A DNA stretch of 64,000 bases from Mucilaginibacter sp. (GTDB taxonomy: Bacteria; Bacteroidota; Bacteroidia; Sphingobacteriales; Sphingobacteriaceae). Below the pieces are notes generated by a model. That model worked only from the letters and a program-made list of their open reading frames with translations, was not told the origin of the DNA and made no database searches. Of the stretch, positions 43,796 to 52,581 are shown one piece after another. Positions within the stretch are counted from its first letter, which is position 1; every line of letters starts with the position of its first letter. The stretch covers positions 45,215 through 109,214 of the forward strand of contig NZ_JAQBOD010000043.1 in assembly GCF_028288205.1 (NCBI RefSeq). Reading direction: 5' to 3'. Position numbers and translations under genes: made by a program.

Positions 43796-44275
43796 ATGAA
43801 CGCAAAAGAAATAAGTCTCAAAGAAGGCAAAGTAAAGCCTGTTGTTGATCATTTAAATGATCTGCTGGCCAATTATCACATCCATTATCAAAAGTTAAGG
43901 GGCTGCCATTGGAACGTTAAGGGCAAAAGCTTTTTTACTTTACATATTAAGTTTGAAGAATTATATACAGAGGCACTTGTTACTATTGATGAGCTGGCCG
44001 AAAGAATTCTTACTTTGGGCAAAGCGCCTTACAGCACTTTTGATGATTATATTAAAACATCATCAATAAAAGAAATTGATACTATTGGATTAAAAGATAC
44101 GACAATGGTAAAAGCCCTAATTGATGATATGGCTAAACTGATTGAAATGGAACGTGAATTATTGGAAGTAACTGCCAATTCCGGCGATGACGGCACCAAT
44201 GATATGGTAAACCGCTTTATGCAGTTTAAAGAAAAGAACACCTGGATGTTGCGCTCATTTGTTGATGAGGATTAA
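43796..44275 (+). CDS. dps: Dps-family ferritin-like DNA-protecting protein
   Basis: A 159-residue Dps/ferritin-like protein from the ATG at 43796; a TTG eight codons upstream is less likely. The ferroxidase residues are visible in KLRGCHWNVKGKSFFTLHIK followed by FEELYTEALVTIDELAERIL, with LGKAPYSTFDDYIKTSSI after. It should form a 12-mer cage that stores iron and consumes peroxide. Confidence 0.92.
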   Translation: MNAKEISLKEGKVKPVVDHLNDLLANYHIHYQKLRGCHWNVKGKSFFTLHIKFEELYTEALVTIDELAERILTLGKAPYSTFDDYIKTSSIKEIDTIGLKDTTMVKALIDDMAKLIEMERELLEVTANSGDDGTNDMVNRFMQFKEKNTWMLRSFVDED

Positions 44276-44307
44276 GTATAAAATCTACTCAATAAACAAG
44301 AAATATG

Positions 44308-45786
44308 CTAATATCTATATCCAACGGTTACAAATACATTATTGTTAGTTCCATTGGCGCTTGCAGTAGGTGTTAACGTGCCAACATCGTAAGGAGTTAT
44401 AGTTTGCGACCCGGTAACATGCATATAAGCGGCATCTACATAATAACTGCCAAACCGGTAACCTAAACCTGCAGTTGCGGTTTTGGTTTGTGTTCCGTTT
44501 GTTTTTAAAGGGCTGCCTTGTATACCATAACCACCGCGTAAAGCTACAGCGCCTATTAATTTAATTTCGGCACCAATATGCGCATTAACAGTTGCATGAT
44601 AATTGCTTTTTATAATTCCGTTATCGTAATCTGCAAGGTAATTATCATTACTGCTGATGTGGGTAGTGCTATAATCAATATATTCAACATCGCTGCTAAT
44701 AAAGCCGTATTTGCCAAAAAATACAGATAAACCGCCTGATGCTTTTAATGGGGTGCGCATTTTATAAGTTAATGGGTAATCGGCAGGGCCGTTTACATAG
44801 CTTGTTCCATTATTAAAATTACTTACAAGACCTTCACTGTACGAATCATCTACGGTTATATATGTTGGCGTAGTAACAGTAGCGCCTAACCGTACATTTT
44901 CCAGTAACTTATAGATAAAGCCAAATTTTGCATTAAATCCTTCGCCTTTGGTTTCCTGGCTTTGCGTGTAGGTAGAATTGAAGTTTCTGTCAACACCTGT
45001 GGTGCTATTACCTTCAAGTACAGAAGCGGTGCCAGTTTCATTGAAATTATTTACTGAGTTATATCTCAGTTGGGTAATGCCTATACCCAAACCAAGATAT
45101 AGTTTGTTGCTGTAATTGGCACCAAGTGATAGATCTAATCCTGATTGGCCGCCAGACTTTGTGATGTTATTAAGCTGGTTTACGCCCGCATAAGCATTGC
45201 TTTTATAGGTAGGAGTTGTGGTGCCTCCATACAGGTCAATCAGGTTTTGGCCATAGGCCCAGCCCTGTAATGTTCCGTCGTCTGCGCCACTTGAATTGGC
45301 AAGGCCTGCATAATAATCGTTTATGGAGCTATTGCTGTTTTTAGCGCCATAGCTAATACGCTCATCAAAGTTATTTGTACGATTATAACCCAAACCAAAA
45401 TTAAGGCTTAACCAACCTTTGGTTTTGTCCTGTCCGCTTGGGGTATTTAGCCGCGAATAGAATACTATGGCGGCATTACTTAAATTCAGATTGTTTTTAC
45501 TTGCAGTACCAGGTTGATTTAAATAAATTGAATTAATCTTCGAGCCATCAAACTCGGGGGTCAGGCTAACTTCAGACATGGTGAAGAAACCCAAACCTGC
45601 CGGATTTCCACTAACCGAGGTCAAATCTCCGCCCACAGCAGTACCGGCGTTGCCAATTCCCTTTATACGGGAGGTGGAGCCGGTTCCAAATGTTGAATAG
45701 CGTATAGCATCCTTTGCATATTGGGCAAAACTGCTCTTACTAATTGCTATTAAAGCAACTATACATAGTATATATTTAAATTTCAT
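44308..45786 (-). CDS. OmpP1/FadL-like outer-membrane protein
   Basis: A 492-residue outer-membrane beta barrel (signal MKFKYILCIVALIAISKSSF, then AQ). The N-terminal plug region matches FadL-like proteins of Bacteroidota (AKDAIRYSTFGTGSTSRIKG, NAGTAVGGDLTSVSGNPAGL); many alternating strands follow and the last residue is an aromatic-rich strand (FVTVGYRY). It likely passes hydrophobic compounds. It follows the lipoprotein gene at 45798 by 11 bases. Confidence 0.88.
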   Translation of the reverse strand: MKFKYILCIVALIAISKSSFAQYAKDAIRYSTFGTGSTSRIKGIGNAGTAVGGDLTSVSGNPAGLGFFTMSEVSLTPEFDGSKINSIYLNQPGTASKNNLNLSNAAIVFYSRLNTPSGQDKTKGWLSLNFGLGYNRTNNFDERISYGAKNSNSSINDYYAGLANSSGADDGTLQGWAYGQNLIDLYGGTTTPTYKSNAYAGVNQLNNITKSGGQSGLDLSLGANYSNKLYLGLGIGITQLRYNSVNNFNETGTASVLEGNSTTGVDRNFNSTYTQSQETKGEGFNAKFGFIYKLLENVRLGATVTTPTYITVDDSYSEGLVSNFNNGTSYVNGPADYPLTYKMRTPLKASGGLSVFFGKYGFISSDVEYIDYSTTHISSNDNYLADYDNGIIKSNYHATVNAHIGAEIKLIGAVALRGGYGIQGSPLKTNGTQTKTATAGLGYRFGSYYVDAAYMHVTGSQTITPYDVGTLTPTASANGTNNNVFVTVGYRY

Positions 45787-45797
45787 AGATAGCTAAA

Positions 45798-46652
45798 TTA
45801 AGGCCTAACGGGTCTGCCGCCACCACCGCTGCTCCCTGAACTGCTGCTAGAACTGCTTGAAGTATTAGCAGGAGCCGGGCTCGGTTGTGAAGCACGCTCA
45901 ACAACTTGTTGACTGGCCGGCCTTACATCTTGCCTGTCGGTACGTACAGCACGTGTATTGTTATTGGTAGTACCGGTACGGGCAACTGAAGTATTATTAG
46001 GCCGACCGGGATAAATTGTATTGGTGCCATTATTGGCATAACCACGGCGATTGGAACCGGCTATACCGTTTGATGGATTTCCTGACCCTGAATTAGCTTT
46101 ACGAAAAGTTAATCCTGAACCACCTCCCGCAGATGTAGAGCGGGAATATTGCCTTCCATGATGGCGCCCGCCACCGGTATATAAATAATTAGTATAGATA
46201 GACCCATAGCTAAAATCATCATATCCGCCAAAATTATTATAACCGTAATCAAATGGTGAATAAACCCCAAAATCGTAAGGTGATGGTTGGAATGGAGAGT
46301 AGGAATTATTATAATTGGTATTGGCGCTTATATTATAATTATTGTAAGTGTTGTAAGGAGTATAGCCATAGTAAAAGTCGTCATCATAATCAAACGGCGT
46401 AAAATAACTAAAACGGCTTATGCGCGACGCGTAATCACCATAGTAGTAATAATCGTCATCTGCTTTATAATTGTTTTGTTTGGATTGATAGTTATTAGCA
46501 TCGGCATATTCTATGTTATCGCCGGCAATTGCCTTTGTAAAATATACATCATCACCGGTAGTTGGTGAATTAGCCAATTTATTACTGACGGAGCAGGAAC
46601 TCAGCACAACGGCACTGATAAAAACGATTCCTTTTAAAAGGTTCCTTTTCAT
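45798..46652 (-). CDS. Tyr/Asn/Gly/Ser-rich lipoprotein
   Basis: A 284-residue lipoprotein from the ATG at 46652 (MKRNLLKGIVFISAVVLSSC, Cys20). A longer frame to 46754 lacks signal character. The middle is a low-complexity run rich in Tyr, Asn and Asp (ADDDYYYYGDYASRISRFSY, YGYTPYNTYNNYN), then an Arg/Gly/Asn/Thr-rich part ending in a serine tract and GGGGRPVRP. Such proteins are widespread in sphingobacteria with no known role. It is co-transcribed with the FadL-like gene. Confidence 0.75.
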   Translation of the reverse strand: MKRNLLKGIVFISAVVLSSCSVSNKLANSPTTGDDVYFTKAIAGDNIEYADANNYQSKQNNYKADDDYYYYGDYASRISRFSYFTPFDYDDDFYYGYTPYNTYNNYNISANTNYNNSYSPFQPSPYDFGVYSPFDYGYNNFGGYDDFSYGSIYTNYLYTGGGRHHGRQYSRSTSAGGGSGLTFRKANSGSGNPSNGIAGSNRRGYANNGTNTIYPGRPNNTSVARTGTTNNNTRAVRTDRQDVRPASQQVVERASQPSPAPANTSSSSSSSSGSSGGGGRPVRP

Positions 46653-46795
46653 ATTTCTTAGGTATAGATCGGTTTTTACCAATATAGATTGATTTTTCAG
46701 GGTATAGTTTAATTTGCCCGCTTTAATAACGTATAAATTTATAAATTTGACCACAATTATAAGTAATTAAACAGTCAAATTCTATTTCATAAACA

Positions 46796-48268
46796 ATGAG
46801 CAAAGGCGTTATTAGTAAAGATGAAGATTATTCGCAATGGTATAACGATCTGGTAATTAAAGCAGATATGGCTGAATACTCGCCGGTTAGAGGCTGTATG
46901 GTCATTAAACCCTATGGCTATTCTATATGGGAGAAAATGCAGGCCGTACTGGATAAAATGTTTAAAGAGACCGGTCACAGTAACGCCTATTTTCCATTGT
47001 TTATACCCAAATCTTTTTTTTCCAAAGAGGCCAGCCATGTTGATGGCTTTGCTAAAGAGTGCGCGGTTGTAACACATTATCGCTTGAAAAATGATGGTAA
47101 CGGTAATATTGTTGTTGATGAAGATGCCAAGTTGGAGGAAGAACTGATTGTTCGCCCGACATCTGAAACTATTATATGGAACACCTATAAAGGCTGGATA
47201 CAATCATACCGCGATTTGCCTATTTTGGTTAACCAGTGGGCCAATGTTGTGCGGTGGGAAATGCGTACCCGCTTATTTTTACGTACCAGTGAATTTTTAT
47301 GGCAGGAAGGCCATACCGCACATGCTACTGCCCAGGAAGCTATTGCAGAAACTGAACAAATGCTGAATGTATATGCCGATTTTGCAGAAAACTGGCTGGC
47401 ACTACCTGTTATTAAAGGAAGAAAAACTCCTAATGAGCGTTTCGCAGGTGCATTGGATACCTATTGTATTGAAGCATTAATGCAGGATGGTAAAGCCCTG
47501 CAGGCCGGAACATCTCACTTTTTAGGTCAAAATTTTGCTAAGGCATTTGATGTAAAGTTCACTAACAAGGAAAATAAGCTTGATTACGTTTGGGCGACCT
47601 CATGGGGAGTGTCTACCCGTTTAATAGGTGCGTTAATTATGGCGCACTCTGATGATGCCGGATTGGTATTGCCACCAAAACTGGCGCCTATACAGGTTGT
47701 TGTTGTGCCCATTTATAAGCATGATGAAGAATTAGAGAACATATCTGCATACGTAACCGCATTAACAAAAGCGCTTAAGGCAAAGGATATATCAGTTAAG
47801 TTTGATAAACGCGACACCCATCGCCCCGGTGCTAAGTTTGCAGAATATGAGTTGAAAGGTGTGCCTTTGCGTGTAGCTATTGGCAGCCGCGATATGCAAA
47901 ACGGAACAGTTGAACTGGCCCGCCGTGATACCAAAACAAAAGAAACTGTTAACCAGGAAGGTTTGGCTGAACATATTGAAGCATTGCTGGAAGAAATACA
48001 AAACAACATTTATCAAAAAGCTGCAGCATTCCGGACTGATAATACAGTTGAAGTTGATACTTATGAAGAGTTTAAACGCCTCCTTGACGAAAAGCCGGGA
48101 TTCTTATCAGCTCACTGGGATGGTACGCCTGAAACAGAACAAAAAATAAAAGATGAAACTAAGGCTACAATACGTTGTATACCTTTAGATAATAAATTGG
48201 AAGAGGGTAAGTGCATCCTTACGGGGAAACCGTCAACGCAAAGAGTGCTGTTTGCAAGAGCCTATTAA
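46796..48268 (+). CDS. proS: Prolyl-tRNA synthetase (short, archaeal/eukaryal-type)
   Basis: A 490-residue class II ProRS of the type without the bacterial editing insertion. Motif 2 region is [60 protein letters not shown] and [18 protein letters not shown] are family words; the anticodon-binding domain covers about 300-400, with a C-terminal zinc-type domain. It is essential and stands alone. Confidence 0.95.
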   Translation: MSKGVISKDEDYSQWYNDLVIKADMAEYSPVRGCMVIKPYGYSIWEKMQAVLDKMFKETGHSNAYFPLFIPKSFFSKEASHVDGFAKECAVVTHYRLKNDGNGNIVVDEDAKLEEELIVRPTSETIIWNTYKGWIQSYRDLPILVNQWANVVRWEMRTRLFLRTSEFLWQEGHTAHATAQEAIAETEQMLNVYADFAENWLALPVIKGRKTPNERFAGALDTYCIEALMQDGKALQAGTSHFLGQNFAKAFDVKFTNKENKLDYVWATSWGVSTRLIGALIMAHSDDAGLVLPPKLAPIQVVVVPIYKHDEELENISAYVTALTKALKAKDISVKFDKRDTHRPGAKFAEYELKGVPLRVAIGSRDMQNGTVELARRDTKTKETVNQEGLAEHIEALLEEIQNNIYQKAAAFRTDNTVEVDTYEEFKRLLDEKPGFLSAHWDGTPETEQKIKDETKATIRCIPLDNKLEEGKCILTGKPSTQRVLFARAY

Positions 48269-48337
48269 GCCCCGGGGCCACTGAAGGTAAAATAGAGAAT
48301 AGAAGAATAAAATATTGGGTAGTGCCACTAAAACGCC

Positions 48338-48431
48338 CGTCATTGCGAGGAACGAAGCAATCTCTACATAGGACAGTCAATGTGCATATTGATTAGCGAG
48401 TGCAGAGATTGCTTCGTTCCTCGCAATGACG
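48338..48431. repeat. Palindromic repeat element, CGTCATTGCGAG family, copy 2 (short)
   Basis: It has the same ends as 40562-40692 (CGTCATTGCGAGGAACGAAG / inverse), but the interior is reduced to about 35 bp containing TCAATGTGCATATTGATTAG. It reads as an internal deletion derivative. It lies between proS and the cystathionine gamma-synthase gene. Confidence 0.8.
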
Positions 48432-48462
48432 CTTTTTTTAACTGTAAATAAAAAGTATCACC

Positions 48463-49602
48463 ATGAAATTCGCAACAAAAGCCATACATGCGGGTCAGGA
48501 ACCTGACCCAAGTACAGGGGCGGTAATGACACCGATATACCAAACGTCTACCTACTGGCAAAAATCGCCGGGCGATCACCAGGGGTATGAGTATTCGCGT
48601 GGTACAAATCCTACCCGTAAGGCTTTGGAAAATTGTTTGGCAGCTTTAGAAAATGCCAAATTTGGTTTGGCTTTTTCAAGTGGCATGGGTGCTACCGATG
48701 CAGTAATGAAATTATTACTGCCCGGCGATGAAGTTATTACAGGTAATGATCTGTACGGCGGCTCATACCGTATGTTCACTAAGATATTTGCCAATTATGG
48801 TATTAAGTTCCATTTTCTGGATATGTCAAACCCTGATATTATCCGGGAATATACCAATGCTAACACTAAACTGATCTGGATAGAAACGCCTACCAACCCA
48901 ACCATGCAGATAGTTGATATTGCGGCTGTAGCTAAGATCGGCAAAGAAAAGGGTTTGCTAACTGTTGTAGATAATACCTTCGCGTCACCATACCTGCAAA
49001 ATCCAATTGACCTGGGTGCTGATATTGCGATGCACTCGGTAACCAAATATATTGGTGGCCACTCTGATGTGGTGATGGGGGCGTTAATGCTTAATGACGA
49101 GGACCTGTATAAGCGTCTTTGGTTCATCTATAACTCCTGTGGTGCTACACCGGGGCCAATGGATAGTTTTTTGGTACTGCGCGGCATTAAAACCCTGCAC
49201 CTGCGCATGAAAGCGCATTGTGAGAATGGCCGAATCATAGCCGAGTTCCTGAAAACACATCCCAAAGTTGATAAAATATACTGGCCGGGCTTTACCGATC
49301 ATCCTAACCACGAAATTGCCAAAAAGCAAATGCGGGATTTTGGGGGCATGATAGCTATCACCCTAAAAGATGCCGATCTGAAGGAAACATTCAGGATTGC
49401 CTCATCATTCAAAGTATTCGCATTAGCCGAATCATTGGGTGGAGTAGAGTCGTTAATTAATCACCCGGTTACTATGACGCACGCGTCTATACCCAAAGAG
49501 GCGAGGGAAGCAGTTGGTGTAGTGGATAACCTGTTACGTTTAAGCGTAGGGGTTGAGGATGTAGATGATTTGTTAGATGATTTGAGGCAGGCATTGTCAT
49601 AA
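48463..49602 (+). CDS. metB: Cystathionine gamma-synthase-family PLP enzyme
   Basis: A 379-residue Cys/Met-metabolism PLP enzyme. Landmarks are KAIHAGQEPDPSTGAVMTPI, YEYSRGTNPTRKALENCLAA, WIETPTNPTMQIVDI, the cofactor lysine in HSVTKYIGGHSDVVMGAL (about residue 199), and the C-terminal ESLGGVESLINHPVTMTHAS. It could be cystathionine gamma-synthase (methionine synthesis) or gamma-lyase; sequence alone does not separate them. Confidence 0.88.
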   Translation: MKFATKAIHAGQEPDPSTGAVMTPIYQTSTYWQKSPGDHQGYEYSRGTNPTRKALENCLAALENAKFGLAFSSGMGATDAVMKLLLPGDEVITGNDLYGGSYRMFTKIFANYGIKFHFLDMSNPDIIREYTNANTKLIWIETPTNPTMQIVDIAAVAKIGKEKGLLTVVDNTFASPYLQNPIDLGADIAMHSVTKYIGGHSDVVMGALMLNDEDLYKRLWFIYNSCGATPGPMDSFLVLRGIKTLHLRMKAHCENGRIIAEFLKTHPKVDKIYWPGFTDHPNHEIAKKQMRDFGGMIAITLKDADLKETFRIASSFKVFALAESLGGVESLINHPVTMTHASIPKEAREAVGVVDNLLRLSVGVEDVDDLLDDLRQALS

Positions 49603-49617
49603 ACCAACTAACCAACA

Positions 49618-49803
49618 CGTCATTGCGAGGAACGAAGCAATCTCTTAATTTGCTAATCAATGTCCCCAATGGTCGTGCTGGCTATCGCCAAATGAAATTT
49701 ATCCTTTTGAATGTCTGTTGCAGAGATTATTAATGTTATTATTGTTTTTTAAAGGTATTAATGAGCTCCCTTTGGTCGGTTGTCTTCGTTCCTCGCAATG
49801 GCG
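49618..49803. repeat. Palindromic repeat element, CGTCATTGCGAG family, copy 3 (interior inverted)
   Basis: Left end CGTCATTGCGAGGAACGAAG, right end CTTCGTTCCTCGCAATGGCG. The interior holds TCGTGCTGGCTATCGCCAAA, the reverse complement of the interior of copy 1 (40562-40692). About 70 further bases between 49725 and 49785 have no match in copy 1. Confidence 0.75.
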
Positions 49804-49819
49804 CTTATTTATAAGTTAA

Positions 49820-50611
49820 ATGATTGAAAATCTAAAAGCTTTTCTCGACGCTAAGGTTCTTCAATACAACCAACCTGGTTTTATTGCTAATGACCCGATT
49901 TGCATTCCGCACCTGTTCACCAAAAAGCAGGATATTGAGATTATGGGCTTTTGGGCCGCAACGCTGGCCTGGGGGCAACGCGTCACCATCATCAATAAAT
50001 GCAAAGAGCTGATTGCTTTGATGGACGGAGCGCCCTATGATTTCATCATCAATCATGAAGAAATCGATCTGAAAAAACTACTCCATTTTAAGCATCGTAC
50101 TTTTAATGATATTGATACGCTGTATTTTATAGCGTTCTTTAGATATCACTATACAAATCATGAATCTTTAGAGTCGGCTTTCATACCCGCCGACGGTAAT
50201 TACTCCCCCTTTAGGGGATTGGGGGGCTTTCGCGATTATTTTTTTTCGTTGCCGGATTTTCCGCATCGCACTAAAAAACATGTATCCTCACCATCACAAA
50301 AATCTACCTGTAAGCGGCTAAATATGTTTTTACGCTGGATGGTACGCAAGGATGATTGCGGTGTAGATTTTGGTATCTGGAACCATATTAAACCATCAGA
50401 ACTAATAATGCCCTGCGATCTGCATGTCGACCGGGTGGCCCGAAAGCTAAACCTCATCACCCGCAAACAAACTGATTGGCAAACGGCCATAGAGCTTACC
50501 CAACGCCTGCGCGAGTTTGATCCTGTTGACCCGGTTAAGTATGATTTTGCGCTGTTTGGATTAGGGATAGAAGAGCGTTGGGGTGTTAATGAAATTATTT
50601 CGATATTGTAA
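49820..50611 (+). CDS. TIGR02757-family protein
   Basis: A 263-residue protein of a Bacteroidota/Spirochaete family of unknown function. Family words are FWAATLAWGQRVTIINKCKE, the highly conserved KRLNMFLRWMVRKDDCGVDF with GIWNHIKPSELIMPCDLHVD, and DPVKYDFALFGLGIEE. At 50192-50226 the coding sequence contains a CCCCCTTTAGGGG-TTGGGGGG-type word, translated as SPFRGLGG, which looks like a repeat absorbed in frame. Confidence 0.85.
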   Translation: MIENLKAFLDAKVLQYNQPGFIANDPICIPHLFTKKQDIEIMGFWAATLAWGQRVTIINKCKELIALMDGAPYDFIINHEEIDLKKLLHFKHRTFNDIDTLYFIAFFRYHYTNHESLESAFIPADGNYSPFRGLGGFRDYFFSLPDFPHRTKKHVSSPSQKSTCKRLNMFLRWMVRKDDCGVDFGIWNHIKPSELIMPCDLHVDRVARKLNLITRKQTDWQTAIELTQRLREFDPVDPVKYDFALFGLGIEERWGVNEIISIL

Positions 50612-50622
50612 CAAATATTCCA

Positions 50623-50710
50623 TGTCATTTCGAAGCGTAGCGAGAAATCTTAAACGCTTTATAGGTCGCTTGTCTAAGATTTCTCACTCGTTCCTCGTAT
50701 AGAAATGACA
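50623..50710. repeat. Palindromic repeat element, TGTCATTTCGA family, copy 2
   Basis: The ends TGTCATTTCGAAGCGTAGCG and ACTCGTTCCTCG...AAATGACA are inverted, with AGAAATCTTA and TAAGATTTCT inside. It is related to 40431-40526 and sits between two plus-strand genes. Confidence 0.7.
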
Positions 50711-50726
50711 ACTATATATTTACGTT

Positions 50727-51089
50727 ATGAAAGAAGAAAGACGAATAACTGAATTTTTAGCTGGTAAATCAGATCATACGCTTGCGCTCTATAATCATTT
50801 TATCAGAGAGTTTGAAAAGATCGGTACCATATTGGTAGAACCGACCAAAACCATGATAGGCATATCTAACGCCCATAAACGTATTGCTTGGGTAACGCAG
50901 TTGGGTAAAAATTTTATCCATGTGGTATTTCCATTCAGGCATCCGTATGAGGATAATTTATGCTTTCAGAAAGTAGGGCAGGTACCCGGTCAGCAACAGT
51001 TTAATCATCATTTAAGGGTGTTAAATGCTGAGGATATTAATGAGGAAGTGCTCGGGTTTATGCGGTCAGCGTATAGCGAGGAGAAGTAA
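50727..51089 (+). CDS. DUF5655-like protein
   Basis: A 120-residue protein. It reads TEFLAGKSDHTLALYNHFIR, then ILVEPTKTMIGISNAHKRIA, and FIHVVFPFRHPYEDNLCFQK, the pattern of the small DUF5655 domain (a restriction-endonuclease-like or YdhG-like fold in annotations). It is cytoplasmic with no signal. Its function is unknown. It is transcribed toward the convergent YejK-like gene. Confidence 0.7.
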   Translation: MKEERRITEFLAGKSDHTLALYNHFIREFEKIGTILVEPTKTMIGISNAHKRIAWVTQLGKNFIHVVFPFRHPYEDNLCFQKVGQVPGQQQFNHHLRVLNAEDINEEVLGFMRSAYSEEK

Positions 51090-51447
51090 TTATAAGTCTC
51101 ATCAAATTTCCTTCCATCTTTAAGCTATTCAAACTTGTTTCATTAAGGCTTTTCTCCACTATTTATAAGTAGCTTTTTTATAGATAATTATGTGGTTTTT
51201 AAGTTACAGTTTACTGACTTATAAGTTGTTACACAAATCTTGTTACACGGTTCATAAAATCAATTAATTGCAATTAATTGATAACCAATAAAATAAGTAA
51301 AAATCACACATAAAAATACTGACTTAAAAGTTGTTACATTTTGTTACATTACTTTTTCACAAACAACTGATTGTAAGTATATTAAGTCAAAATCTTGTTT
51401 CACTTGTTACATTTTGTTTCACATTCGCGTGAAACAAGCAATAGCCA
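51090..51447. other. AT-rich convergent intergenic region with clustered TGTTACA/TGTTTCA words
   Basis: It lies between the 3' ends of two converging genes, so promoters are not expected. It contains TGTTACA at 51227, 51241, 51332, 51342 and 51405, TGTTTCAC at 51396 and 51415, and its inverse GTGAAACA at 51429. The last two form TTGTTTCAC-6-GTGAAACAA (51414-51437). ATTAATTG words also repeat at 51264-51280. No gene remnant is recognised. Confidence 0.6.
51414..51437. terminator. 9-bp hairpin near the end of the YejK-like gene
   Basis: TTGTTTCAC and GTGAAACAA pair perfectly around ATTCGC, 11 bases after the stop of the minus-strand gene at 51448. It could terminate that transcript. It is also part of the TGTTTCA word cluster. 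Confidence 0.5.
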
Positions 51448-52506
51448 TTATTGCTCCTCCTTAAAAAACACCTTGTAATAATTCATCGCTTTATCATCGT
51501 CAAAGCCTTTCTCAATCAGTTTGTTATCGCCGTGTATATAAATATGAAAGTTCTTATCTAGCTTTAATACCGATTTATAAACACGTGCTTGCTTCTTTAC
51601 GGCATTGTTTGATATCTCGAACGTATCGCCAATCTTGGTATCAAATTCGTCCTCGTATTGGTTCTTAAAGGTTTTGAAAGATTCAATCGCTTTTGGGTTA
51701 CTGATAACCTCGCCGGCAAACTCGTCCATATCAAAGGTTTCCTTCTCTTTAAAGTACTTAATCGAGCGGTTAAGCAGGTCTATTTTATCAGCCTTGGTCA
51801 TATCAAACCCCTCGTCAATTTTATTGGTGACAAAGTTCTTGTAGATGCCTAAAGCATTACTGGTTTGATTATAGCTGTCGTTGCGTATTTTAAGCTGTAA
51901 AAAGTCATCTTTCCAATAAACGGCAGCCTCTTGCCCGCGACTGTTATTGTCAATAACAACCACTTTATAGCCGTTCTCTTTTTCAATATTAAATATCAGG
52001 CAGCCTTTATCCAGCTTGTTAATGTTGATGGCATTTTCTTCATAATCAACAGCGAAGCCACCTTTTTCGGGATAAACCTTTAAGTAAGTTTCTTTGTTTT
52101 CTGATTTGAAAATGCCGATAGCCTCCAGTAAATTACCTTCAATCTGCACATTTTTAAAATACACCACATATAACTCGCCCGATTTTATTTTAGGGTGATT
52201 AGCAACCTTGTACAGGTACTTAGCTATCTGTTCAGACATGTCATGAAACTTCTCTTTATCGTCGAATATCTGTGTGGCAAAGTGGTGTATTTCATTAAGC
52301 GTCAGGTCGCCGCTGCTGTGCATCAGGTGGTAAACCTCTACCGATTTTTCGAACGGAGTTAAAAAATACTGCTTAAGCAAGCTGGAAATCAACTCGTCTT
52401 TTAAAACAAGCGGATGATCAGACAGGGCATACATTTCGCTTTGCGACTGGTTACCAACGTGATGTACAGAAATTGTATCGAGCGAAGCTTCAAAAAAAGT
52501 TACCAT
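51448..52506 (-). CDS. Nucleoid-associated protein, YejK/NdpA-like
   Basis: A 352-residue protein from the ATG at 52506 (MVTFFEASLDTISVHHVGNQ). A longer frame to 52719 overlaps mnmE and is rejected. It matches the NA37/YejK family: FDDKEKFHDMSEQIAKYLYK, ELYVVYFKNVQIEGNLLEAI, GIFKSENKETYLKV, and a C-terminal part with FEISNNAVKKQARVYKSVLK. It binds the nucleoid; its detailed role is unclear. It is divergent from mnmE. Confidence 0.85.
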   Translation of the reverse strand: MVTFFEASLDTISVHHVGNQSQSEMYALSDHPLVLKDELISSLLKQYFLTPFEKSVEVYHLMHSSGDLTLNEIHHFATQIFDDKEKFHDMSEQIAKYLYKVANHPKIKSGELYVVYFKNVQIEGNLLEAIGIFKSENKETYLKVYPEKGGFAVDYEENAININKLDKGCLIFNIEKENGYKVVVIDNNSRGQEAAVYWKDDFLQLKIRNDSYNQTSNALGIYKNFVTNKIDEGFDMTKADKIDLLNRSIKYFKEKETFDMDEFAGEVISNPKAIESFKTFKNQYEDEFDTKIGDTFEISNNAVKKQARVYKSVLKLDKNFHIYIHGDNKLIEKGFDDDKAMNYYKVFFKEEQ

Positions 52507-52581
52507 AATTGAATCGCAATTTAGTTTTTTTACTTTATGGTTATAACTATTGTTGACGGTAATTTGCGACCTTTGCCCGCA

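Noticed and set aside
48211..48579. Frames containing SLRGTKQSLH-type peptides on both strands near proS and metB
   Set aside because: These are translations of the CGTCATTGCGAG repeat, which gives the same peptide wherever a copy is read.
51227..51437. Possible CRISPR array
   Set aside because: The repeats are only 7-8 bp with irregular spacing and no spacers of uniform length; no cas genes are in the window.
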